From: Cytophagaceae bacterium
GTDB lineage: Bacteria; Bacteroidota; Bacteroidia; Cytophagales; Flexibacteraceae
Direction of reading: 5' to 3'
DNA length: 64,000 bases
Assembly (NCBI GenBank): GCA_947458545.1
Contig: CANGYH010000001.1
Span: 62,001-126,000 of the forward strand
Numbering within the stretch: the first letter of the stretch is position 1; every line of letters begins with the position of its first letter. The position numbers and the translations under genes are program-made. Of the stretch, positions 34,120 to 41,464 are shown piece by piece. Under the pieces are notes generated by a model. The model had not been told where the DNA came from. It worked only from the letters and a program-made list of their open reading frames with translations, and ran no database searches.

Positions 34120-34587
34120 ATGAAAAAACTTTGGATTATTGCTGTCGGCCTGGCTTGTGCAGCCTCTACAGCCACGGCTCAAACCACCGTGACGACCCAG
34201 CCGCAAACCACTACCACAACCACGCAACCCTCCACCACCGTGGTACAGCCTCAGGCCCAGCAACCACAGCCGCAAAACAATACCACCATCGTGGTGCCTG
34301 CTCAGCCACAGCAGCCCCAGGCCACCTCTGCCACCACTACCACCACAACCAGCGATGGCATGGCGGGCAGCACCACCATGCAGCAATCTACCTCAACGTC
34401 TGGTACCGTATCTGCAACTACCTCCACAACTGACATGATGGCTGACAGAGAAGGCAGACGCGGCCGCAGAGACAAAGGCAAAGTAAAGGTGAAGCGCAAC
34501 GCCGATGGCGACATAAAAATCCGCAAGAAAGGTGACGTGCCCACCGGCAGCCAAAGCACCACCACTACCACGACATCGCCCCACTAG
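34120..34587 (+). CDS. Secreted Thr/Gln-rich low-complexity protein
   Basis: 155 residues. Signal peptide MKKLWIIAVGLACAASTATA. The mature part is a Thr/Gln/Pro-rich, probably disordered chain with runs of five or six threonines, then a basic segment (REGRRGRRDKGKVKVKRNADGDIKIRKK) and a Thr-rich end. No domain is recognisable. It shares the MKKLWIIA start with the next gene and is likely its paralogue or partner. A strong terminator follows, so the two are separate transcripts. Confidence 0.65.
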   Translation: MKKLWIIAVGLACAASTATAQTTVTTQPQTTTTTTQPSTTVVQPQAQQPQPQNNTTIVVPAQPQQPQATSATTTTTTSDGMAGSTTMQQSTSTSGTVSATTSTTDMMADREGRRGRRDKGKVKVKRNADGDIKIRKKGDVPTGSQSTTTTTTSPH

Positions 34588-34623
34588 AAGAGCGGGCTTG
34601 GCCGAAAGTTGAGGCTACACCAT

Positions 34624-34659
34624 GGGCCTTGTGCTTTGTTGGCACAAGGCCCTTTTTTT
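34624..34659 (+). terminator. Terminator after the Thr/Gln-rich gene
   Basis: A perfect 11-bp GC-rich stem (34624-34634 with 34642-34652), 7-base loop, then seven T residues. Confidence 0.93.
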
Positions 34660-34768
34660 CGTTAACGAGCCAGCATTCTTTGTAACATAGCCCCGGCCAG
34701 GCCGTAACCAAGGCTAAACCGGCAGGTAAAGTGCTGCCAGTACCACAAAACCCACTCACTCGCAAAAG

Positions 34769-35431
34769 ATGAAAAAGCTTTGGATAATAGCCGCCTTATT
34801 GGCCTCAAGTACCGGTATCGGCCTGGCCCAATCTACAGGAACCTCTACCACCCCTGGCAGCACTACCGGTGGCAACAATGCCAACGGCACCTACCAGCAA
34901 GGTTCTGGCACATACAACCAGGGGAGCAACACCACCGCCCCAGGATCTACCATGCAGTCTAACGGCAGTATGAACGGCGGCACTGGGACAGGCACCTCAG
35001 GCTCTTATGGCGGCTACAACAATGGCAGCAATACGGGCTCTGGCAGCACGGGCAACACAGGCACCACCGGCTCGGGGACGTACGGCTCTGGAAGCACAAA
35101 CAGTGGCTCAACCGGCAGTGGCAGCACCATGGACGGTGGCAGCATGAACAGCGGCAGCATGAACAGCGGCAGCACGGGTATGGAGGGCAGCGGCAACTCC
35201 AGCAATATGGGCTCGTCAGGCACGGGCAGCAGCGCCAAAGGAACTTACCGTAGCACAGAGAGCGGCTCCTATATGTCCTCTCGCACAACGCGCTCAGATG
35301 CGCCTAAGCGCAAGACGAAAACCAAAACCAAGCGCACCACCACCAACGATCGCAACGGTGGGCGCATGGGCACCTCAACGGGGCGCAGCACTCGTACCAG
35401 CACCAGTACTACCAACTCGGGCGGTATATAG
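34769..35431 (+). CDS. Secreted Gly/Ser/Thr/Asn-rich low-complexity protein
   Basis: 220 residues. Signal peptide MKKLWIIAALLASSTGIGLA, almost the same first eight residues as the preceding gene. The mature part is repeats of Gly, Ser, Thr, Asn and Met (STGSGSTMDGGSMNSGSMNS type) with a basic Thr/Lys/Arg end (APKRKTKTKTKRTTTN). This arrangement of a flexible linker with a basic tail is common to both proteins. It may be a surface or matrix protein that binds acidic polymers; this is inference. A hairpin follows. Confidence 0.65.
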   Translation: MKKLWIIAALLASSTGIGLAQSTGTSTTPGSTTGGNNANGTYQQGSGTYNQGSNTTAPGSTMQSNGSMNGGTGTGTSGSYGGYNNGSNTGSGSTGNTGTTGSGTYGSGSTNSGSTGSGSTMDGGSMNSGSMNSGSTGMEGSGNSSNMGSSGTGSSAKGTYRSTESGSYMSSRTTRSDAPKRKTKTKTKRTTTNDRNGGRMGTSTGRSTRTSTSTTNSGGI

Positions 35432-35453
35432 GCATCGGCCAGAGAGTTTCAAG

Positions 35454-35506
35454 GCCCAGAGGCGCGCTTACCCAAGCCAAATGGCGGGGTGGGTGCGCCT
35501 CTGGGC
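35454..35506. terminator. Hairpin between convergent genes
   Basis: A 12-bp perfect stem (35454-35465 with 35495-35506) with a long loop that can pair further. It sits between the stops of the Gly/Ser-rich protein and the PQQ-propeller gene and ends 3 bases from the latter; a TTTTT run follows on the plus strand after 10 bases. It may act in both directions. Confidence 0.6.
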
Positions 35507-35508
35507 AT

Positions 35509-37167
35509 TTAGGGCTTTTTGGGCAAAACTAGCTTGAGAATCTGGCCCTTTCCGATGCCATAAACAACATCACTATTGGGCGATACGATCCACTCGGTAG
35601 CCTGCGCGGCCTTGTTGAGCCAAAGCTGGTTGCTGTCAGCATCGTAGGCGCCTGCATGGCCATTGGCCGCAGGTAAGATGCAATACGGGGCAGCGGCTTG
35701 CTTTGGTAGCCCTAAGCCTTTAATGCGCTTGGCCAGCCATGTGGGGCCTGCAGGGCCGTAGGTTACGGCGGCTACGCCGTCTGCGCCGGCTACAACGGGC
35801 TTGCCTGCCGCGCTTAGCCACAATGCCTTTGCCTTGCCAATCTCAGCTTCTTTGAGCGACAGCTTCCAAACCTGGCGGCCGTCTGCCAGCAGATGGCAAC
35901 TGAGCTGGCCAGGCGTGCAGACAAGCAGGCTATCGCCATAGACCCGCGTATCTACCAAGCCGCCGGGTAGCATCTCTAGTACCCATTGCAGGCGCCCGCT
36001 GTCGGCATCAAGCGCCAAAACCCGGTGTGGCCCCAGCGGCACCAAATCAGCCAGCGTAGTTTCAACCTCCGATCCATCGGCCTGGCGATACTGCACCAGG
36101 GCCTGGCGCTCTACCATGCCCCCGAATTGCACAACCACGCGGTTGCCTGTTACCCAAAGGCGTGGGGCGCAGCCGGCCTGTTTTATCTCTGGGCTGGCCC
36201 ACACGGCCGTGCCATTGCTTTGGCGCACTTTGCGGATGTACTGCCTCTGGCGGCTGCTAAAGTCTAACCAGTAGAGGTTGCCTGCCGGGTCTGTCTGCGG
36301 GGGTGCTACGGCACTGTATAGCCCCGTGGCCAGCAAGGTGCCCGCGGTGCGCGGTGCTGCCGTGGCCAGTGTAGATTCGAAGGCCGCTGTCAGCAGTGGC
36401 TTGCCCGTAGCCAGGCCAAACCGCTGCCTGCCGTTAAGCTCCAGCACGATGCTTGAATCTTGCTCTACAAGCCTGCCAGTGGTACCCTGGCCCGTCAGCT
36501 TCCGCTCCAAGAACCCCTTGTAGGGCTGTTCCCAGAGGATATTACCTGTATTAATGTCGATGCAGACCAGCTGGTTGCGAAAGCCCCCGGCTTGCCAACG
36601 CAGGGGCGCATAATTGGCTATAACCAGAGTACCTGCCCTGGCCGCAGGTTGTAAGGCCAGGCAGGGTGCACCTCTAAAGCCCATGCTTTGCCAAAGCAAC
36701 GCGCCAGTTTTTGCGTCTATGGCAACCAGGCCCTCGGGCGTGCCTACTAAAAGCAGATTGGCCCCAGGTAAGAAAAGGCCGTTTGCCTGGCTGATGAGCG
36801 GAAAGCGGTAGGTGCTCCAAAGCACCTTGCCGGTGGCAGCCTCTACGGCGGCCTGCAAGGGTGTGTTGGGCCTGGTATCTGCCACTAAGAGTATGCCTGC
36901 CTCCCACAGGGGCCAGACACTTTGAATGGCCTGAGCCTTGGGCAATACCTCTGCCCAGGTAAGCTGCCATCGCAGCTTACCTGAGTCTGTGGCAAGGGCG
37001 CAGAGCTGCTTATCGTTGGCGGCGTAGGCCCAGCCGTTGTTATGGCCTATGCCTACGTGCGTAGGGGCAAAGGGCAGGCTTTGCTCCCACTGGGGCACCC
37101 ATGCTTGCTGTGCCTGGCAAAGCCCGGCCCAGGCAAGGCAAACCAATAGCAGCAGTGGGTTTCTCAT
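35509..37167 (-). CDS. Secreted PQQ-type beta-propeller protein
   Basis: 552 residues with a signal peptide (ending LCQA). Repeated blades of the PQQ/quinoprotein type, each with a Trp-containing closing strand: DSGKLRWQL, ATGKVLWSTY, KTGALLWQS, NTGNILWEQP, DSGRLQWVLE. The repeats and length fit a six- to eight-blade propeller. No dehydrogenase active-site residues or CXXCH haem motif are seen, so an enzyme role is not supported; a binding or scaffold role as in BamB is possible. The gene stands alone, convergent with the preceding secreted protein. Confidence 0.75.
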   Translation of the reverse strand: MRNPLLLLVCLAWAGLCQAQQAWVPQWEQSLPFAPTHVGIGHNNGWAYAANDKQLCALATDSGKLRWQLTWAEVLPKAQAIQSVWPLWEAGILLVADTRPNTPLQAAVEAATGKVLWSTYRFPLISQANGLFLPGANLLLVGTPEGLVAIDAKTGALLWQSMGFRGAPCLALQPAARAGTLVIANYAPLRWQAGGFRNQLVCIDINTGNILWEQPYKGFLERKLTGQGTTGRLVEQDSSIVLELNGRQRFGLATGKPLLTAAFESTLATAAPRTAGTLLATGLYSAVAPPQTDPAGNLYWLDFSSRQRQYIRKVRQSNGTAVWASPEIKQAGCAPRLWVTGNRVVVQFGGMVERQALVQYRQADGSEVETTLADLVPLGPHRVLALDADSGRLQWVLEMLPGGLVDTRVYGDSLLVCTPGQLSCHLLADGRQVWKLSLKEAEIGKAKALWLSAAGKPVVAGADGVAAVTYGPAGPTWLAKRIKGLGLPKQAAAPYCILPAANGHAGAYDADSNQLWLNKAAQATEWIVSPNSDVVYGIGKGQILKLVLPKKP

Positions 37168-37220
37168 GCAAGTCGGGGTGTGCTGCTAAGTACGGGCTTC
37201 GGGGTGGATATGGCCAAGCC

Positions 37221-39101
37221 TTAACTCTCTAGCTCTAGCCAGCGGGCGGTAGCAGCCTCTAGTTCACGCTCAAGCACTTGCAGCTCATGGGCAAGCGCCT
37301 GGACCTGGGCAAAGTCTGTCGTCTGGCTCATGGTGTTGGCCAGCTCCTCTTTGCGGGCCTCCAGGTCAGGGATGCGGGTCAGCAGGTTTTCAAGCTCCTT
37401 TTGCTCTTTGAAGCTCAGTTTTTTTGTAGTGCCCGTGGGTGCCGGTGGGGGGGCGGAGGCCGTTGGTGCGGCCGCTGCCGTGGCTTTGGCAGGCATGGTA
37501 GCCTTAGCCTGCTCAAGCTCGTCTTGCTCGTCTCGCCAGCTTGTGTAGTTGCCAGGGTAATCGCGGATAACGCCTTCGCCCTCAAAGACGAAGAGGTGCT
37601 CTACCAGCCTGTCCATAAAGTAGCGATCGTGGCTCACCAGCACCAGACACCCGCCAAACTCTGCCAGAAACTGCTCTAGCACATTAAGCGTGTCTATGTC
37701 CAGGTCGTTGGTGGGCTCGTCCAGAATCAAGAAGTTGGGGTTGGCTACGAGCACCTTCAGCAACTGTAAGCGCCTCCGCTCTCCACCGCTGAGCTTGTCA
37801 ACCACAGCATATTGCTTAGCCGGCGGAAACAAGAACATATCCAACAGCTTACTGGCCGATACCTGCCTGCCATCTGCCAGGGTAACGTACTCGGCTATGG
37901 CCTTAACCTCATCAATCAGGCGCGAGCCTGGCGTCAGGTCGTCTGTGTGCTGGGTATAGTAGCCAGCCAGCGTCGTTTGCCCCCAGAGTACCTCTCCGCT
38001 GTCGGGCAGCAGCTTGCCCGTTATCAGGTTCAAGAAGGTGGATTTGCCCACCCCATTCCGGCCTATTACCCCCACGCGATCTCCCTTGCGGAAGGTATAG
38101 CTGAAGTCTGACACCAGCGTCTGCCCGCCCAGGGCTTTGCTCAGATGCTCGATCTCCAGCACTTTGCCGCCTTGGCGGCGGGCCTGCACCTCAAGTTGTA
38201 CAGAGTCTTTGCGGACGTTTTTGAAGGCTTGCTCTTTTATCTCCTCAAACGCCTCTACGCGGTACTTGGCCTTAGTGCCGCGGGCTTTGGGCTGCCTGCG
38301 CATCCACTCCAGCTCACGCGCATAGAGGTTGCGGGCTTTTTCTATGCTGGCCAGCTCGGCTGCCTCGCGGTCAGCTTTTTTCTCTAGGTAATAAGCATAG
38401 TTGCCTTGGTAGCGGTAAAGCTGCCCCTGGTTCAGCTCAAGGATTACGGAGCTGACGTTGTCCAGAAAATACCTGTCGTGCGTAATCATCAGCAGGGTCG
38501 TCTGGGCAGAGCGCAGGTGGTTTTCCAGCCACTCGATGGCGGCTAGGTCTAGGTGGTTGGTGGGCTCGTCTAGCAAGATCAGGTCTGGCTCTGCCAGCAG
38601 CAACCTTGCCAGGGCCACCCGTTTTATTTGCCCGCCCGACAATTGCGATATGTAGGCATCCAGATTGTCTATACCCAGCTTGCCCAGTATCTGCTTTTGG
38701 CGCGCCTCATAGTCCCAGGCAGATAGCTCGTCCATACGGATGAGCACATGCTGCATTTGCTCGTCGCTGAGCTGGTCTGGATGGAGCATGGCATGCTCGT
38801 AGGCGGCTACGGCGGCGGCAATCTCGTTGCCGGCATCAAAGAGGGTAGCGGCTACCGTCAGGCCTGGGTTCAGCTCTGGTTGTTGCTCCAGGTAGCTCAT
38901 CCGCACGCCCTGCCTAACTGCCACTTGGCCGCCGTCGGCGGGTAGCATGCCTGCCAACGTTTTGAGCAAGGTTGTTTTGCCTGCCCCATTGGGCCCCACC
39001 AAGGCTATTTTCTCTCCTTGTTGCACCCCAAAGGTGAGGGCGTTAAAGAGGGTACGTTCGTCAAAACTTTTAGAGAGGTTTTCGGCCGATAGCAGGTTCA
39101 T
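37221..39101 (-). CDS. ABC-F ATPase, Uup type
   Basis: 626 residues with two ABC domains and no membrane part. Domain 1: Walker A GPNGAGKT, signature LSGGQIKR, Walker B LILLDEPTNHLD. Domain 2: Walker A GRNGVGKS, LSGGERRR, LILDEPTNDLD. A linker with basic residues (RRQPKARGTKAKYR) and a C-terminal coiled coil (about 560-626) match Uup, which binds ribosomes or branched DNA. The C-terminal domain separates it from EttA. A CATCTTTG box lies 7 bases before the ATG. Confidence 0.9.
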   Translation of the reverse strand: MNLLSAENLSKSFDERTLFNALTFGVQQGEKIALVGPNGAGKTTLLKTLAGMLPADGGQVAVRQGVRMSYLEQQPELNPGLTVAATLFDAGNEIAAAVAAYEHAMLHPDQLSDEQMQHVLIRMDELSAWDYEARQKQILGKLGIDNLDAYISQLSGGQIKRVALARLLLAEPDLILLDEPTNHLDLAAIEWLENHLRSAQTTLLMITHDRYFLDNVSSVILELNQGQLYRYQGNYAYYLEKKADREAAELASIEKARNLYARELEWMRRQPKARGTKAKYRVEAFEEIKEQAFKNVRKDSVQLEVQARRQGGKVLEIEHLSKALGGQTLVSDFSYTFRKGDRVGVIGRNGVGKSTFLNLITGKLLPDSGEVLWGQTTLAGYYTQHTDDLTPGSRLIDEVKAIAEYVTLADGRQVSASKLLDMFLFPPAKQYAVVDKLSGGERRRLQLLKVLVANPNFLILDEPTNDLDIDTLNVLEQFLAEFGGCLVLVSHDRYFMDRLVEHLFVFEGEGVIRDYPGNYTSWRDEQDELEQAKATMPAKATAAAAPTASAPPPAPTGTTKKLSFKEQKELENLLTRIPDLEARKEELANTMSQTTDFAQVQALAHELQVLERELEAATARWLELES

Positions 39102-39108
39102 GCGGCTG

Positions 39109-39116
39109 CAAAGATG
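39109..39116 (-). promoter_or_regulatory. -7-like box 7 bases before the Uup-type gene
   Basis: On the minus strand CATCTTTG (39116-39109), with TTTG at 39146-39143 26 bases further upstream. It ends 7 bases before the ATG at 39101. Confidence 0.45.
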
Positions 39117-39158
39117 CCGAATGCCTGGCCTACGGGCAGCGCCAAATCGGCCATAAGC

Positions 39159-39941
39159 CTAAAAGAACCAGCCCAATACACCACCGCTCTTGGCAGGCTT
39201 GCGCGGCTGCGACACCTTGGCGCCCTTGGGGCAGTCTAAGAAGTATGCTTCGGTTTTGGGGCGCTTTTTGGCCGGCGTCTGGGCCACCTGTACGTTGGGC
39301 GGCCTGCGGGCCAGGTCAATCACGGTGTTGCTGCAATCTAGTTTGTGTGGGCGGATGGCTACGCCTACATAGTCTAGCTTGGGGCTAAGCAGCATGTGGG
39401 CCAGCACCGTATCAGGGTCTGCCACCAGCATGTGCAGCACGGCGTCTAGTGGGTCTGCACTGCCTATGTAGTAGGCAGACGCATAGCCGGCCGCATCCGG
39501 CAATTGTTGATGGATACGGTCGTAGTAAGGCGACCCGTCAGAAGACGTGGTGCCCTTCAGTCCATGCCTGCCCATATCCGCAGCTTGGATAGCGGCACTT
39601 TTTGCCAGCCCAAAGGCAGGATTGAGCGGGGTGGCAGGTCCTTTCTTCAGCAACCTACTTTTAACCATCGCATAGCGCGCCGAGGTGGTATCGGCTGCCA
39701 AGGGCAGGTACCGGCGGACAAACGTTGGGCCATCTAGCCGGGCCGTATTCAGAATGAGTATCAGCGATTTTTCTGCCTCCGACAGGTAGGCCTCGGCCTC
39801 GGCAGTATTGGCGCGCTCATAGAGCGATACCCGTCCTTCAAGAATGCCATCGTCGGCATGTACCTGCCCCAGGCTCGGCCTTGCAAAAAGGTTGAGCCCC
39901 AAGTACAACGCCCCCAACAAAAGGATTCGGGTAGCTGACAT
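39159..39941 (-). CDS. Secreted CAP/SCP-like domain protein
   Basis: 260 residues from the ATG at 39941, which begins a signal peptide ending SLGQ. The mature part resembles the CAP superfamily: EKSLILILNTARLDGPTFVRRYL (helix 1), LNPAFGLAKSAAIQAADMGRHGL (helix with the first conserved segment), SPYYDRIHQQ, and LLSPKLDYVGVAIRP at the core strand. The basic C-terminus ends GVLGWFF. CAP proteins bind lipids or cell-wall material in other systems; the role here is unknown. An AACCTTTG box lies 4 bases before the ATG. Confidence 0.7.
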   Translation of the reverse strand: MSATRILLLGALYLGLNLFARPSLGQVHADDGILEGRVSLYERANTAEAEAYLSEAEKSLILILNTARLDGPTFVRRYLPLAADTTSARYAMVKSRLLKKGPATPLNPAFGLAKSAAIQAADMGRHGLKGTTSSDGSPYYDRIHQQLPDAAGYASAYYIGSADPLDAVLHMLVADPDTVLAHMLLSPKLDYVGVAIRPHKLDCSNTVIDLARRPPNVQVAQTPAKKRPKTEAYFLDCPKGAKVSQPRKPAKSGGVLGWFF

Positions 39942-39945
39942 AGGC

Positions 39946-39953
39946 CAAAGGTT
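39946..39953 (-). promoter_or_regulatory. Possible -7 box of the CAP-like gene
   Basis: On the minus strand AACCTTTG (39953-39946), one base from consensus, ends 4 bases before the ATG at 39941. Confidence 0.3.
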
Positions 39954-40122
39954 GCCACTGCTGCACGGCTGGCTGTGCCTCCGTTGCAACACCTTACAAA
40001 TAAAGGCCCAAAGTCTTGATTATTTGCACATTGGGCAAAGAAATTTTTATCATCCCTGCCAGCGGCCGATTGTACAGCCTTCCCGTTTAGCCGCAGGGCT
40101 CGTTCAGCTTACCTTAAGCCCC

Positions 40123-40130
40123 TATTTTAG
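40123..40130 (+). promoter_or_regulatory. Possible -7 box of the degenerate kinase gene
   Basis: TATTTTAG, one base from TAnnTTTG, ends 7 bases before the ATG at 40138. The region 39942-40122 between the two divergent genes shows no other clear signal. Confidence 0.3.
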
Positions 40131-40137
40131 CGGCTAT

Positions 40138-41424
40138 ATGCGGCACTGGCTTAGAACAATGGTTTGGGTAGCAATGGCAGGTATCCTCTGGCCCGGGGGC
40201 AACGCGGCCCAAGGGCAGGCAGATTCTGCACAGCACTACACGCAAGTGGCCCGCCAAGCCCTGGCCGGGCGCAACCTGTCGCTAAGCCTTGCCAACAGCC
40301 AGAAGGCCGTGGCGCTTTACAACACCATTGGCGATAGCCTGACTGCTCGGCAGGCCTACGCCCTCTGGGGAGAGGGTGAGCGCAGGCTAGGCCACGCCTC
40401 GGCAGCAGAGGCACTGCTCCGCAAGGCCGTCCGCCTCAGCCGCCAGGCAGGCGACAATGCCGTGGCCGTGCAGGCACTCTACAGCCTGGCTACCGTGCAA
40501 GACGCTTTGCCCAACCCAGCCGCCGCCGCCTGGACGTGGCGGCAATACGCACTGATGAAGGACAGCCTGCTGGCCTCGCCGCCTCCCGATAATGAGGCGG
40601 CCAACCAACAGGCAACAGAGGCCGCACCCACTAGCGAAACCCAGGCAGGCCCTCCCCAAGACACCGCAGAAGCTCTGGTAACTGACGTTGCTCCTGCGGC
40701 TACCGGCAAAACAAGCCTGGCGTGGTATGCCTGCCTGGCATTAGCGCTTCTGTCGTTGGTGCTTGGGGTAGGGTGGTTGTCTGCCCGCAAGGCCCTTAAG
40801 CGGCATGCCGCTAAAGATTCAGGCCCAGACGTTGCCCCAGATTTTAGGGCTGCACCTTTTGTGCCAAACCTGTTGGTTGGTTTGCAAAATCTGCTGAGCC
40901 AGGCGCGCCTCAGCCTGGTGGCCAAGGCTACGCCTGGCGAGCCCCTGGCAGAGGTAGAGGCAGATATTGCCGCCTGCACCGACGAGCTGCGATACATCCG
41001 CCTGGCCCTGCAGCCCGAGCTGGTGGCCCGCGCCGGTTTTGACGATGCCCTGCAGATTTACATGCGGCACCTGGGCCGCTTGGGCCAGCAGAAACTTACG
41101 GCGCGGATACAGCCCGTGGGCCACCGCCTATCGGCCGAGGCACAGGCCGAGGCGTGGGCGGCCTTGCAACAACTGCTAGACTTTGTACGCAGCGAGCGAG
41201 AAGCCACCGAAATAACTTTTGAGGTCTTAGCCGCCGACACAGAGGTCTTCTTTGTGCTTGAAGACAACGCACCCGCCGCCGAGCCATCTGCCTGGCTGCA
41301 GGCGCCGTCGCCGGCCATGGCGGCGCTCAGGCAGAGCGTAGAGCGTATGGCGGCCCACCTAGAGGTGCGCACCTTGCAGGGTGTGGGCAACTACTACCGT
41401 ATAAAAATCCCAGCCCTGGCTTAG
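40138..41424 (+). CDS. TPR protein with degenerate histidine-kinase-like C-terminus
   Basis: 428 residues. Signal or anchor (1-24), TPR-like helices (about 30-145), a Pro/Ala/Thr-rich linker, one membrane helix (about 194-214), then a cytoplasmic part shaped like a NarL-type (HisKA_3) sensor kinase. Residues 243-262 align with the dimerisation helix but lack the His; 283-310 match the segment after it (DELRYIRLALQPEL). The HATPase-like part (336-428) lacks the N-box Asn and the DNGxG motif (LEDNAPA only). It is therefore probably catalytically inactive. The resemblance is from pattern recognition and needs a profile search. It may regulate another kinase. Confidence 0.6.
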   Translation: MRHWLRTMVWVAMAGILWPGGNAAQGQADSAQHYTQVARQALAGRNLSLSLANSQKAVALYNTIGDSLTARQAYALWGEGERRLGHASAAEALLRKAVRLSRQAGDNAVAVQALYSLATVQDALPNPAAAAWTWRQYALMKDSLLASPPPDNEAANQQATEAAPTSETQAGPPQDTAEALVTDVAPAATGKTSLAWYACLALALLSLVLGVGWLSARKALKRHAAKDSGPDVAPDFRAAPFVPNLLVGLQNLLSQARLSLVAKATPGEPLAEVEADIAACTDELRYIRLALQPELVARAGFDDALQIYMRHLGRLGQQKLTARIQPVGHRLSAEAQAEAWAALQQLLDFVRSEREATEITFEVLAADTEVFFVLEDNAPAAEPSAWLQAPSPAMAALRQSVERMAAHLEVRTLQGVGNYYRIKIPALA

Positions 41425-41436
41425 TGGGCCAGGGCT
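41403..41436 (-). terminator. Terminator of lon, overlapping the end of the convergent gene
   Basis: A perfect 9-bp stem (41412-41420 with 41428-41436) and 7-base loop. On the minus strand it is followed by GGGATTTTTAT. It lies 29 bases past the lon stop and overlaps the last codons of the plus-strand kinase-like gene. Confidence 0.6.
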
Positions 41437-41464
41437 GCGGGTAATCATCCGGTTTTAGCCTGGT

